Position numbers and translations under genes: made by a program
In this document: one piece after another, positions 38,229-47,709 of the stretch
Layout of the letters: every line of letters starts with the position of its first letter
Numbering within the stretch: position 1 is the stretch's first letter
Notes under the pieces: model-generated
What the model was told of the DNA's origin: nothing
Database searches by the model: none
The model's input: only the letters and a program-made list of their open reading frames with translations
Source of the DNA: DATARR01 sp036376245
GTDB taxonomy: Bacteria > Acidobacteriota > Thermoanaerobaculia > Multivoradales > UBA5704
Assembly: GCA_036376245.1 (NCBI GenBank)
Contig: DASVAS010000052.1
Location: 1 to 64,000, forward strand
Length of the DNA stretch: 64,000 nucleotides
Reading direction: 5' to 3'

Positions 38229-41000
38229 GTGAGACTTCGCGCCGTTTTTCTCTCCGCGGCCCTGCTTCTTTCTCTTCCCCTGACCTCCCAGACGCCCCCG
38301 GCGCCTGCCAACCTCGATTTCGAGCAGGGACAGCCGGGCGAGACGCCGCCGGGGTGGTTCGTTCCCACCCCCTCGACGCAGGCGGGCTATACGGTGAAGA
38401 TCGTCACGGAGAGGCCCGAGGCGGGCCGGCAGGCCGTCCAGGTGGCTTTCGAAGGCCAGGCCCCGAACCCGCGGGCGTTCGGCAACCTCATGACGACCTT
38501 CGACGCCGCCGGGTTCCGGGGCAAGCGGGTCCGTTTCCGCGCCGCCGTGCGCGCCGAGGCCGGCCAGGGAAACTGGGCGGCCCTCTGGCTGCGGGTGGAC
38601 CGCGAAGGCGGAGCCCGCGGCTTCTTCGACAACATGGGGAACCGGCCCATCACCGCCGCCGGCTGGAAGGACTATGAGATCGTGGGCGACGTGGCTCCCG
38701 ATGCCAGGACGGTCAACATCGGCTTCATGCTGATCGGCGCCGGCAAGGCGTGGATCGACTCGGCCTCCTTCGAGGTCGTGGGGGAATCCGGGGCCGGCAA
38801 CGAGCCCGCCCGGCCGCTCTCCGCCCGCGGCCTGGAGAACCTCGCCGCCTTCACGCGCCTGCTCGGCTATGTGCGCTATTTCCACCCCAGCGATCAGGCC
38901 GCGTCCGCGGACTGGGAGAAGCTGGCCCTGGCCGGCGTCCAGAAAGCCGAGGGGGCCTCGGGACCCACCGAGCTGGCCCGCGTTCTGGAGGACTTCTTCC
39001 GTCCCGTCGCGCCCACGGTGCGCGTCTACCCCACCGCCGGCGCCAGGCCCGAAGTCCCCGCCGGGCTGTCGCCTCCGGCCGGCGTCGCGGACCCGGAGGC
39101 CGTGGCCTGGGAGCACCTCGGCGTGCAGGTCTCCTCCGAGCCGTCGATCTACAGGAGCCGGCGGGTGGGCAATCTTCCCACCGCGCCGGAGGACGGCAGT
39201 GCCCTCCTCCAGTACGTGGAGGCGGCGCCCTATCGCGGCAAGCGCGTGGTCCTGCGGGCCTGGTCGCGGGCCGAGGTACAGGGCGCCCACAAAGCGGCCC
39301 TCGGGCTGAGCGTCTATCGGAAGGACGAATCGAAGATCTCCCAGCAGAAGGCGGAGATCACCTCGCCGGAGTGGCGTGTCTACGAGGTCGCCGCCGAAGT
39401 GGCTCCGGACGCGGAGGCGATGATGATCGCCGTGGGCCTCATCGCCGAAGGCCGCTCGTGGTGGGACGACGTCACCCTGGAGGTGGAGGGCGGCGGGCCG
39501 GCGAAGACGCTGCTGAAGAACGGCGACTTCGAGGCCGCCAGAGAGGAGAGCAAGCCCTCCGGGTGGAGCCTCGGCGGTACGGCCGAGCGGGCCGGCTACC
39601 GGGCGGTGCTGAGCGAGGAGGCCCCGAAGAGCGGCCGGCGAAGCCTGGCCTTCTCCTGGGCGCGGCCGGACCCCTCCGTTCTCCCGAAGCCCGGCGAGAT
39701 CTTCGTGGCCGATCTCGGCGGCGGCGTCTCGGCCATGGTCCCGCTGGCGCTCTATAAAGACGAGAAGGGGACGCTTCCCCACGTCGCGCCCGACGTCCGG
39801 CCCCCCTCGCCGGAGAAGCCGGAAGGGTTCGCGCCGTCGGGCCACGACCGGACGACCCGGCTGGCCGGCGTGGCCCTGGCCTGGAACGTCTTCCAGCACT
39901 TCTATCCTTATTTCGACGTCGTCCAGACCGACTGGCCGGCGGAGCTGCGGCGGGCCCTCTCCTCCGCCGCCACGGACAGAGACGATCTGGCGTTCGTGGA
40001 CACCCTGCGCCGGCTCGTCGCCGCGCTCCACGACGGCCACGGCGGCGTCTACTATCCGAACAACAGTTTCCGCATGCCGCTGCTCTGGGACTGGGTGGAG
40101 GACCAGCTCGTGGTCACCAGGGTCGCGCCCGAGGGAGCCGGGGAGCTGCGCCGCGGCGACGTGATCCTGACCCTGGACGGCCGGCCCGCGCGCGAGGCCC
40201 TGGCCGCGGCGGAGGAGCTGATCTCGGCGGCCACCCCGCAGTGGCGGCGCTACCTGGGCCTCGGCCGGATCGCCCGCTGCCGGCAGGAGAAGCAGGTCCA
40301 CCTGGAGGTGCGGCGTCCTACCGGCGAGACCTTCACGGCCACCGTGGCCTGCTCGCTTCCCCTCGAAGGCCCGGCTCTGGAGGAGGACCGGCCGGAGAAG
40401 ATCGCCGAGGTGCGGCCCGGCATCTTCTATGTGGACATCGACCGCATCAGCGACGACGACTTCAAGGGCGCGCTGGACCGTCTGGCCGCGGCGAAAGGCG
40501 TGGTTTTCGATCTCCGGGGCTACCCCCGGAACCTCTCCACCATCGTCATCGCCCACCTCACCGGCGAGACGCTGACGTCGGCGCGCTGGAACGTCCCCCT
40601 CATCCACCGCCCTGACCGCAAGGACGTGAAATGGGAGTTTTCGAACTGGCCGGTGGAACCCGCTGAGCCGCGCATCCGGGGCAAGGCGGCCTTCATCACG
40701 GACGGACGGGCCATCAGCTACGCCGAGACCTACATGGGGATCATCGAGCACTACAAGCTGGCGGCCATCGTGGGCGGCCCCACGGCGGGGACGAACGGCA
40801 ACATCAATCCCTTCGCTCTGCCGGGCGGCTACAGCCTGATCTGGACCGGCATGAGGGTGCTCAAGCACGACGGTTCCCAACTCCATGGGATCGGCATCCA
40901 GCCGACCGTCCCGGCATCCCGCACGCTCAAGGGCGTGGCGGAAGGCCGGGACGAGCTGCTGGAAAAGGCGGTCGAGGTGGTGGGAGGCGGCGGCCGATAG
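38229..41000 (+). CDS. S41 family peptidase with two galactose-binding-like domains
   Basis: A 923-residue exported protein. A signal peptide (LSAALLLSLPLTSQ) is followed by a beta-sandwich domain (about 28-187, DFEQGQPGETPPGWF ... IDSASFEVVG). Then comes a helical block (RGLENLAAFTRLLGYVRYFH), a second beta-sandwich (about 330-480) inserted before the peptidase core, a degenerate PDZ-like segment (RRGDVILTLDGRPA), and the S41 catalytic fold with S830 in GRAISYAET. HDGHGG upstream gives the His seen in tricorn-type S41 members. Start is GTG at 38229 behind AAGGAGG. The next gene encodes a shorter paralogue without the sandwich domains. Confidence 0.87.
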   Translation: MRLRAVFLSAALLLSLPLTSQTPPAPANLDFEQGQPGETPPGWFVPTPSTQAGYTVKIVTERPEAGRQAVQVAFEGQAPNPRAFGNLMTTFDAAGFRGKRVRFRAAVRAEAGQGNWAALWLRVDREGGARGFFDNMGNRPITAAGWKDYEIVGDVAPDARTVNIGFMLIGAGKAWIDSASFEVVGESGAGNEPARPLSARGLENLAAFTRLLGYVRYFHPSDQAASADWEKLALAGVQKAEGASGPTELARVLEDFFRPVAPTVRVYPTAGARPEVPAGLSPPAGVADPEAVAWEHLGVQVSSEPSIYRSRRVGNLPTAPEDGSALLQYVEAAPYRGKRVVLRAWSRAEVQGAHKAALGLSVYRKDESKISQQKAEITSPEWRVYEVAAEVAPDAEAMMIAVGLIAEGRSWWDDVTLEVEGGGPAKTLLKNGDFEAAREESKPSGWSLGGTAERAGYRAVLSEEAPKSGRRSLAFSWARPDPSVLPKPGEIFVADLGGGVSAMVPLALYKDEKGTLPHVAPDVRPPSPEKPEGFAPSGHDRTTRLAGVALAWNVFQHFYPYFDVVQTDWPAELRRALSSAATDRDDLAFVDTLRRLVAALHDGHGGVYYPNNSFRMPLLWDWVEDQLVVTRVAPEGAGELRRGDVILTLDGRPAREALAAAEELISAATPQWRRYLGLGRIARCRQEKQVHLEVRRPTGETFTATVACSLPLEGPALEEDRPEKIAEVRPGIFYVDIDRISDDDFKGALDRLAAAKGVVFDLRGYPRNLSTIVIAHLTGETLTSARWNVPLIHRPDRKDVKWEFSNWPVEPAEPRIRGKAAFITDGRAISYAETYMGIIEHYKLAAIVGGPTAGTNGNINPFALPGGYSLIWTGMRVLKHDGSQLHGIGIQPTVPASRTLKGVAEGRDELLEKAVEVVGGGGR

Positions 41001-41025
41001 GTTTGACCGTCGGTTCCGGCGCCCG

Positions 41026-41206
41026 GAACGCCACACCGGACCTCCGAACCGTCGCACCGGAGGTCCGGACCGTGCTACCGGAGATCCGGATCGTCCCACC
41101 GAATCTCCGAACCGTCCTACCGGAGGTCCGAACCGTCCTACCGGACTTCCGGGTCGTTCCACCGGAAGTCCGGATCGTCGTACCCGAGGTCCGGATCACC
41201 GCACCC
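41026..41206. repeat. 21-bp tandem minisatellite (eight units)
   Basis: Units match RACCGTCCYACCGGAGGTCCG; each carries a near-palindromic CCGGAGGTCCGG. Eight units run in register from 41026 to about 41193, with a partial ninth. One frame reads (PEVRTVL)n, but there is no ribosome binding site and the only start is TTG, so it is treated as non-coding. Two further direct repeats (about 41203-41223 and 41245-41268, ACCCAGTGGGTGG-like) and a few looser 21-base units follow. Together these fill the 401-base gap between the two S41 genes. Confidence 0.8.
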
Positions 41207-41401
41207 AGTGGGTGGAGGCTTCCATCTTTCCGGTAGGACGCCATACCCACTGGGTGGGAGCCTCTACCTTCTCGCCCAGGCCTCCCACCCGTTCGCCCGG
41301 ACGTCCCACCTGTTCGCACGAGCGTTCCACCCTCTCTCCTGAATCACTGATCTTCGTGTTACGATCCCCAAAGAGTTCATTTTCTGTAGGAGGTGGTAGG
41401 G

Positions 41402-43186
41402 ATGAGAGCGAAGATCAACAAGATCCCCGTCGTCCTGCTGTGGCTCCTCCTTCCCCTGCTCGGGACCGCTCCGGCCCTGGCCGCGCCGGGCGACGAGCCC
41501 GCCCGCCGGCTCACCCCGCGCGGGCTGGAGAACCTGGAAGCCTTCACCCGCCTGCTGGGATACGTCCGCTTCTTCCATCCCAGCGACCAGGCCGCGGCGG
41601 CGGACTGGGAGCGGGTGGCCATCGCCGGCGTCCAGGAGGCCGAGAAGGCCGTCAACGCCGTGGACCTGGCCCGCACCCTGGAGGACTTCTTCCGTCCTCT
41701 GGCTCCGACCCTGCGGGTCTACGCCGGCGACCGGCCCGCCCTCCCCCCGGAGCTGTCGCCCCCGTCCCCGGACGCGGAGGTCATCTTCTGGGAGCACCGG
41801 GGCGTCGATCTGGGCCTGGGGCCGACCCCCTACTCCAGCCAGCGCAGCACCGCCCGCGGGACGCCCCCGGCGAGCACCGGCCTGCCGGTTCCCGGCCAGC
41901 CGCTGGAGGTCTCCCTGGGCGGCGGCGTTTCGGCGCTGTTCCCCCTGACGCTGTACCGCGACGCGGGCGGCACGATCCCTCACACGACCGAGCCGCCGCC
42001 GGCGCCGGACAAGCCCGGGAGCTGGAGAGCGTCGGGGAACGACCGCGCCACCCGGCTGGCGGGCATCGCGATCGCGTGGTCGGCGCTGCGGCACTTCTAT
42101 CCCTATTTCGACGTCATCCCGACGGACTGGCCGGGCGAGCTGCGCAAGGGGCTGACCGCCGCCGCCAAAGACCGCAACGAGCTGGCTTTCCTCGCCACGG
42201 CCCGCCGACTCTCCGCCGCCCTTCATGACGGCCACGCGGACGTGTTCCACTCCGTGCGGCGGCAGGGCTTCATGCCGCAGCTGACCTGGGACTGGATCGA
42301 GGACAAGCTGGTGATCACCCACGCCGAGGCCGGCGGGCTGCGGCACGGCGACGTCGTGCTGAGCATCAACGGCAAGCCTACCCGGCAGGCCATCGCCGCC
42401 GAGGAGCCCCTGGTCTCGGCCGCCACCCCCCAGTGGCGGCGTTGGGCCACCTTGCAGTACCTCCTGGAAGGGGAACGGAACGACCTGCTCCGGCTCAAGG
42501 TGCAGCGCGCCCGGGGCGGCGTCGCCAACGTCGCCGTGCCCCGCACGGCGCCGATCTTCAGCGACGACTCCTTCCGCGAGCGCCGGCCGGAGAAGATCTC
42601 CGAGATCCGGCCCGGCATCTGGTACGTGGACCTCGACCGCATCAACGACGCCGACTTCCGTGGCGCCATCCCCCAGCTCGCCGCGGCCCGGGGGGTGATC
42701 TTCGACATGCGGGGCCATCCCACCCGGCTCTCCGGCATTGTCTTTCAGCACCTGATGAGCCAGGAGGGACGGGCGCCGATCCTCAACGTCCCCTACGTCA
42801 CCCGTCCCGACCAGCAGGGGATCCGGTTCGAGGACCGCATCGGCAGGATCACACCGGCGTCCCCCCGCATCACCGGCCGGGTCGCCTTCATGACCGACGG
42901 CCGGGCCATCAGCGCGGCCGAGACCTTCATGTCGATCGTCGAGGCCTACCGGCTCGGCGAGATCGTCGGCGCCACGACCGCGGGGACCAACGGCAACGTC
43001 AACACGGTGCGCTTCCCCGGCTTCTATTTCATGGGCTGGACGGGGATGCAGGTGCTCAAGCACGACGGCTCCCAGCACCATGGCGTGGGCGTCCGGCCGA
43101 CCGTGCCGGTGTCGCGGACGCTGAAAGGGGTGGCGGAGGGCCGGGACGAGGTGCTGGAAAAGGCCATCGAGGTGGTTACGCCCTGA
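41402..43186 (+). CDS. S41 family peptidase
   Basis: A 594-residue exported paralogue of the preceding peptidase without its sandwich domains. A signal peptide (IPVVLLWLLLPLLGTAPALA) leads into the helical block (RGLENLEAFTRLLGYVRFFH). The PDZ-like segment (LRHGDVVLSINGKPTRQA) and the catalytic S504 in GRAISAAET follow, with HDGHAD upstream. The final region (HDGSQHHGVGVRPTVPVSRT) is nearly the same as in the neighbour. AGGAGG lies eight bases before the ATG. The tandem arrangement shows gene duplication followed by domain gain or loss. Confidence 0.87.
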   Translation: MRAKINKIPVVLLWLLLPLLGTAPALAAPGDEPARRLTPRGLENLEAFTRLLGYVRFFHPSDQAAAADWERVAIAGVQEAEKAVNAVDLARTLEDFFRPLAPTLRVYAGDRPALPPELSPPSPDAEVIFWEHRGVDLGLGPTPYSSQRSTARGTPPASTGLPVPGQPLEVSLGGGVSALFPLTLYRDAGGTIPHTTEPPPAPDKPGSWRASGNDRATRLAGIAIAWSALRHFYPYFDVIPTDWPGELRKGLTAAAKDRNELAFLATARRLSAALHDGHADVFHSVRRQGFMPQLTWDWIEDKLVITHAEAGGLRHGDVVLSINGKPTRQAIAAEEPLVSAATPQWRRWATLQYLLEGERNDLLRLKVQRARGGVANVAVPRTAPIFSDDSFRERRPEKISEIRPGIWYVDLDRINDADFRGAIPQLAAARGVIFDMRGHPTRLSGIVFQHLMSQEGRAPILNVPYVTRPDQQGIRFEDRIGRITPASPRITGRVAFMTDGRAISAAETFMSIVEAYRLGEIVGATTAGTNGNVNTVRFPGFYFMGWTGMQVLKHDGSQHHGVGVRPTVPVSRTLKGVAEGRDEVLEKAIEVVTP

Positions 43187-43260
43187 GCCGGGCTCCGCTC
43201 AGCGGGCCAGGTCCCGCAGCAGGAAGGCGCTGAAGGTGCTCGTCGTCACCGAGCCATTCC

Positions 43261-44625
43261 TCACCCCGGGAAGACATAGCACCGCTGCCGGGCCGCGGCG
43301 AGGAGCCCGGCCCGGAAGTCAGGGTGGGCGATGCCGATCAACGCCTCGGCGCGCTGGCGGATGTTCTTGCCCCAGAGGTCGGCGATGCCGTACTCGGTGA
43401 CCACGTAGTGGATGTCGCCCCGGCTCGTCACCACGCCCGTCCCTTCTTCGAAAACGGTCTGGATGCGGCTGACCGTCCCTCCCTTGGCCGTAGCCGGCAG
43501 GGCGATGATCGGCCGGCCGCCGTGGCTGCGCGCCGCGCCGCGGATGAAGTCGACCTGACCGCCGATGCCGGAGAAGAACCGGCCCCGCACCGTGTCCGCG
43601 GCCACCTGGCCCGTGAGGTCGACCGCCAGCGCCGAATTGATCGCCGCCATCTGGTCGTTGCGGGCGATCTGGAAGGGGTCGTTGGTGAACCCGCTCGGCC
43701 GCATCTCGATCTGCGGATTGTCGTGCACCCAGTTGTAGAGCCGGCGCGTCCCCATCACGAAAGAGGTGACGATCTTGCCCGGCAGGAAGCTCTTGCGCCG
43801 GCCGGTGATGACGCCCGCCTCGGCGAGGTGCATCACGCCGTCGGAGAGCATCTCGGTGTGGACCCCCAGGTCGCGCCGGTCGGCCAGGGCGGCGAGGGTG
43901 GCGTCGGGAATCCTGCCGATCCCCATCTGGAGCGTGGCGCCGTCCGGGATCAGCGAGGCGACGTTGCGGCCGATCTCGCGGCAGACGTCGTCGAGCGGCT
44001 CCGGGACGAGCTCCGGCAGGGGCGCGTCCACCGGCACGAGCTGCGCGATGCGGTCCACATGGAGGAAGGAGTCGCCGAGGGTGCGCGGCATGTTGGGGTT
44101 GACCTCGGCGAGGATCAGGTCGGCCGTGTCGACGGCGGCGCGCACGATGTCGACCGCCACTCCGAGGCTGACGAAGCCCAGCCGATCGGGTGGGCTCACC
44201 TGGATCAGGGCGACGTTGATGTGCACGCGGCCCGAGGCGATGAGCTGCGGGATCTCCGAGAGAAAGACCGGCATGAAGTCGGCCCGTCCCTCCTGCACCG
44301 CCGGGCGGACGTTGGCGCCGATGAAGAAAGCGGTGTGGCGGAAGCGCCCCTCGAGCCCCGGCTGGACGTAGGGCGCCGAGCCCAGGGTCATCAGGTGGAC
44401 GACCTCGTTGCCTTCGAGGTGCGTGCCGTGGGTCACCATGGCCTCGACGAGGCTGACCGGCTCCGCGGCTCCCGAGCCGATGAGGATGCGTTTCCGCGGC
44501 GGGATCAGCCGCACCGCCTGTTCGGCGCTGGCGATCTTGGCGGCGTAGCGGACCTGCCAGTCCGCTTGTGGATCGGAGTTCATGCGCGCGCGGCCCGCGG
44601 TCGGTCCGGGGAAGGGTTTCAACAT
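43261..44625 (-). CDS. Acetyl-CoA hydrolase/CoA-transferase family protein
   Basis: A 454-residue enzyme of the acetyl-CoA hydrolase/4-hydroxybutyrate CoA-transferase family. Both halves are present: ILIGSGAAEPVSLVEAMV (first), and the second with LQMGIGRIPDATLAAL and GIGGQVDFIRGA (CoA and glutamate region). VTEYGIADLWGK near the C-terminus is a family signature. It would move CoA between acyl groups, for example acetate and a carboxylic acid. The ATG at 44625 has GGAGGAG upstream; an extended frame to 44754 lacks this. The structured region between this gene and the AraC-type gene is listed separately. Substrate not determined. Confidence 0.9.
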   Translation of the reverse strand: MLKPFPGPTAGRARMNSDPQADWQVRYAAKIASAEQAVRLIPPRKRILIGSGAAEPVSLVEAMVTHGTHLEGNEVVHLMTLGSAPYVQPGLEGRFRHTAFFIGANVRPAVQEGRADFMPVFLSEIPQLIASGRVHINVALIQVSPPDRLGFVSLGVAVDIVRAAVDTADLILAEVNPNMPRTLGDSFLHVDRIAQLVPVDAPLPELVPEPLDDVCREIGRNVASLIPDGATLQMGIGRIPDATLAALADRRDLGVHTEMLSDGVMHLAEAGVITGRRKSFLPGKIVTSFVMGTRRLYNWVHDNPQIEMRPSGFTNDPFQIARNDQMAAINSALAVDLTGQVAADTVRGRFFSGIGGQVDFIRGAARSHGGRPIIALPATAKGGTVSRIQTVFEEGTGVVTSRGDIHYVVTEYGIADLWGKNIRQRAEALIGIAHPDFRAGLLAAARQRCYVFPG

Positions 44626-44726
44626 GATCGTTCTCTCCTCCGGCCTCCTTTTTCTCACGCTTTGCGCCCGGCGCGGGACATTCGCCGGGGTATGGCGCGG
44701 CACACCGAGGGATGGGCGGACGCCAC

Positions 44727-44819
44727 TGTCCCGGCCACCCCGAAGGGTGGGCAACGAGGCGTTCTGAAGGAGAGGGCCGGCCCCCCGGACCCGCGAAGGG
44801 ATCCGGGAAGGCCGGGACA
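44727..44819. other. Structured intergenic region with 10-bp inverted repeat
   Basis: TGTCCCGGCC (44727-44736) and GGCCGGGACA (44810-44819) are exact inverted repeats, with an inner stem CCGGAC...ATCCGG. It lies between the AraC stop and the CoA-transferase start. It may be a terminator for the AraC gene, but there is no T-run. Confidence 0.4.
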
Positions 44820-44830
44820 GGGACGACAGC

Positions 44831-45715
44831 TCAGGCCAGACGGGCCGCGACCGGCGGCGGCGCCGGGCCGGTCCCGGCGAGGAAGGGACGCCGCAGGTCG
44901 GACCGGTACGCTCCCGGCGTCAGCCCGACGATGCGCTTGAACTCGCGGGTGAAGTGGCTCTGGTCGGAGAACCCCGTCTCCGCCGCCACCGTGCGCAGGG
45001 GCTTGCCTTCGCTCAACAGGATCTTCGCCCGGGAGATGCGCACCTGCATCTGGAAGGCGTGGGGCGACAGCCCCACCGCCCGGGTGAAGGTCCTGTGGAG
45101 ATAGAACGGGCTCAGGTTCGCCACCTTGGAGAGGTCCTCCAGGGAGACGGTGTCGGCGTGGTTCTGGACCAGGAACTGCCGCACGCGCTGGATGGCCTGC
45201 CGCTCCTCCCGTCCCTCGTCGCCGATCCGCAGGTGCGCCGTCCGGCGGGCCATCTCCTCGACCAGGCGGAGGAGCAGGATCTCGCTCGACAGGCGCGACG
45301 GCTGCTCCTCCAGCCGCGCGTGCGTGGCAACCATCAGCCGGAACAGCTCGCGGTCGAAAAACACCGGCTGACGCAGCGAGAAGACCGCTTCCGCTCCCGG
45401 CTCATTCCCCAGGACGCGGGCCACCAGGTCGGTCCGGATGTTCATGGTGCGGTAGGTGCACCCGGCCGGCGTGGCGTGACGGTTGGTGTGGACCTCGCCC
45501 GGCGGGACGAAGACCAGCGCCCCGGGGAGAGTCAGGTGCTCGGCGCCCCGGAACGAGAGATAGCCCGGCCCGTCCTCCATCGCCGAGACCTGGACCTCCT
45601 CGTGCCAATGCCAGGGATAGACGTGCGTGACTCCGATCCCCCTGGAGAGCTCCAGCCGCCCGCCGAACTGCGGCGCTCTCCAGAAACGGATCCAGTTTTC
45701 TGCCTTCGGTGCCAT
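44831..45715 (-). CDS. AraC-family transcriptional regulator
   Basis: A 294-residue regulator: a cupin-type N-terminal sensor (about 30-140, HWHEEVQVSAMEDGPGYLSF, VPPGEVHTNRH) and two C-terminal helix-turn-helix motifs (about 185-275: LEDLSKVANLSPFYLHRTF, and AETGFSDQSHFTREFKRIVG). It resembles activators that bind small ligands. It is transcribed toward the CoA-transferase gene, and a structured region separates them, so it may control that gene or the porin upstream. No direct-repeat binding site was recognised. Confidence 0.9.
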   Translation of the reverse strand: MAPKAENWIRFWRAPQFGGRLELSRGIGVTHVYPWHWHEEVQVSAMEDGPGYLSFRGAEHLTLPGALVFVPPGEVHTNRHATPAGCTYRTMNIRTDLVARVLGNEPGAEAVFSLRQPVFFDRELFRLMVATHARLEEQPSRLSSEILLLRLVEEMARRTAHLRIGDEGREERQAIQRVRQFLVQNHADTVSLEDLSKVANLSPFYLHRTFTRAVGLSPHAFQMQVRISRAKILLSEGKPLRTVAAETGFSDQSHFTREFKRIVGLTPGAYRSDLRRPFLAGTGPAPPPVAARLA

Positions 45716-45976
45716 GGATCGCAGATTTCCCCCTTTCCGCGGTGCTCCTCGGCGCCCCCCTATGCCATAAAAGCGTATAGACGGAAGCCCATTGAAGTCT
45801 TGAAGCTTCTTGCTCTTTCTCCCCCTCTCGGAGGAGCCCCGCGAAGGCGGGAGACGGCTTGGATCTGACCTGAATGGCTGAAAGCCATATACTGTTTCTA
45901 CAGCGAAAAGTTGCAGGCCCCGTGGCGGGCGGGGATGGAGAGGCAGGAGAGCTTGGGGACGGTGTTTGCCGTCAGA

Positions 45977-47371
45977 TCACTTCTTCCAGGTCAGCTCCAG
46001 GTAGAGCCAGGAGCCATCCGCTTCGACCGGCATGAAGGCTTCGGCGGCTTCTCCTCCCCAGAAGAGGCCGCCCCCGGCGCCCAGAGTCAGGCTGTGGGGC
46101 AGCGTCCAGGTCAGCTCGGCGTCCAGCTCCCGCCCCAGCTCGTCCGAGGGATACCGCCCCGAGGCGGGGACGCGGGCGGCGTATCCGAAGCTCTCTTCCT
46201 CGAAAGCCCCGGAGCCGCCGTACCAGGCGTCGCTTCGCTCGGTCAGCGCGAAGTCATGGAGGGCCAGCCGCACCTTGACCTTCTCCCCGGCCGAGAGCAG
46301 CGTCTCCACGTAGAGGTCCCGCAGGTTCGGGAAGTCCACGTAGTCCATGATCCCGTAGTACTTGTGATTGGTCGGCAGGACGTTGAAGAAGGTCTCGTGA
46401 TCGCCGCCGCCGGGGTTGTCGTCGCCCGAGGACTGCTCCCAGCTCACATGGACCATGGGCTTGCCCGGCGCGGACGGGAAGTTGCGGCCGGCGTTGACGA
46501 TGAAGGCCCAGGCCTCCTGGTCCGCCGTCCCCCACTCCCCCGTCTGCAAGGCGCCCCAGACCAGCACGTGGCCGGACGCGTTCCCGGCCAGCAGCGAGGC
46601 GCCGGCCGTGGTGATGCTCAGGTCGTCCCCCGCCGCCCCCGGCTGGGTCTGGGCCACCTGCCGGCCGTCCTCGTACTGGACGGCGAACAGGCGGACCTCC
46701 GCGCCCGGGATCCAGGCCCCGTGCTGGCCCGTGACCGTGAGGCCGTAGACCTCGACGTCGTCCAGCGGATCGAACGCGTCCTCATGGTCGAAGGTCCCGG
46801 CCAAGGGGCGCAGCCCGAAGACGGCGAGATGCCCGCTTCCCTTGCCGTAGCCGAAGCTCGCGCCGTCGAAGCGCCGGCCCACGTTGGTCCAGTCGGCGAC
46901 GCCGACCAGCCGGTCGGCGAGCAGACGCCGCTTCATCGCGTCCAGGTGGCCGACGCCCGTGGAGACCTCGAAGCCGTCCACGAAGAACTGCCGTCCCAGG
47001 GTCATCCTGAAGCCGCCGTTGGCGTACTGGGCGTTCAGCTCGGCGATGCCGATCTGGGAGGGGCTGGTGTCGCCGTTGTTGGCGGAAAGATAGTTGGACC
47101 CGGCGCCGAAGGCCGGATTCTCGGGAACGTCGACGACGCCGGCGGCCTGCACCAGGCCGTGCAGCGTCCAGTGCGTCCATTTGGCGTCGAGCCCCACGCG
47201 GGCGCGGCCGAGACCGAGGTGGTACGAGCGGTCCGCCGTGGTGTTGCGCGCCGGGGTGTCGAAACCCTCGTAGCGGAGCCGGACGTCGAAGATCGGCTTG
47301 ATCTCGGGGGACGCCGCGAACGCGGCGCCGGAACACAGGAATGCCAGCGGAACGATGACGCGGAGCTTCAT
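45977..47371 (-). CDS. AlgE-type outer-membrane porin (alginate export family-like)
   Basis: A 464-residue exported protein. A signal peptide (VIVPLAFLCSGAAFAA) is followed by strand-rich sequence with alternating hydrophobic residues. The first strand is FDVRLRYEGFDTPAR, and the recurring RARVGLDAKW, GVVDVPENPAF and FRMTLGRQFFVDG resemble the alginate export (AlgE) domain. The protein ends with an aromatic-rich strand (SWLYLELTWKK). It probably forms an 18-strand beta-barrel channel; which sugar or acid it passes is not known. The ATG has GGGAGGG upstream. The gene is alone between the AraC gene and an intergenic TIR element. Confidence 0.8.
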   Translation of the reverse strand: MKLRVIVPLAFLCSGAAFAASPEIKPIFDVRLRYEGFDTPARNTTADRSYHLGLGRARVGLDAKWTHWTLHGLVQAAGVVDVPENPAFGAGSNYLSANNGDTSPSQIGIAELNAQYANGGFRMTLGRQFFVDGFEVSTGVGHLDAMKRRLLADRLVGVADWTNVGRRFDGASFGYGKGSGHLAVFGLRPLAGTFDHEDAFDPLDDVEVYGLTVTGQHGAWIPGAEVRLFAVQYEDGRQVAQTQPGAAGDDLSITTAGASLLAGNASGHVLVWGALQTGEWGTADQEAWAFIVNAGRNFPSAPGKPMVHVSWEQSSGDDNPGGGDHETFFNVLPTNHKYYGIMDYVDFPNLRDLYVETLLSAGEKVKVRLALHDFALTERSDAWYGGSGAFEEESFGYAARVPASGRYPSDELGRELDAELTWTLPHSLTLGAGGGLFWGGEAAEAFMPVEADGSWLYLELTWKK

Positions 47372-47461
47372 GGATCCCTCCCAAAAAGGAAGAGTAAAAG
47401 ATAAACGACAATTGCGGTGGAAGTGCGGGGTTCAGGGGGGAGCGGGACAGCGGGGGCGGCA

Positions 47462-47674
47462 TGCCCTGCGAGCCCTCACCTCCCGGCCTCCTCTCCCGCC
47501 CCCTCCCTCCCACCCTCACCGGGAGAGGAGGAGAAGTTAGCCAAAAGAAGCCACAAAAAAGTTTCTTCAGGTGGTCTGGTTCGGCGGCTGACCCGACAAA
47601 CCCTTCCCCCTCTCCCGGTGTGGGTGGGAGGGAGGGGTCGGGAGAGGGGGCCAGGGGGTGAGGGCTCGAAGGGC
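47462..47674. repeat. Intergenic TIR element, copy D (213 bp, variant interior)
   Basis: Outer ends TGCCCTGCGAGCCCTCACC (47462-) and the GGGTGAGGGCTCGAAGGGC-like right end mirror copies A-C, but the interior is different (a GAGAAGTTAGCC segment and an AAAAAAGTTTCTTC stretch). It occupies most of the 338-base gap between the porin and patatin genes, which holds no gene. Confidence 0.65.
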
Positions 47675-47709
47675 GCCCCGCCGAGACCGGCAAGGCCGCC
47701 CTGAACCCG

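Noticed and set aside
41003..41236. A 77-codon frame translating the 21-bp repeat as (PEVRTVL)n.
   Set aside because: The only start is TTG without a ribosome binding site; the frame is a by-product of a repeat length divisible by three.
43187..43260. A short minus-strand frame after the CoA-transferase stop that looked like a gene remnant.
   Set aside because: Only about 20 codons without a recognisable pattern; it could as well be chance.
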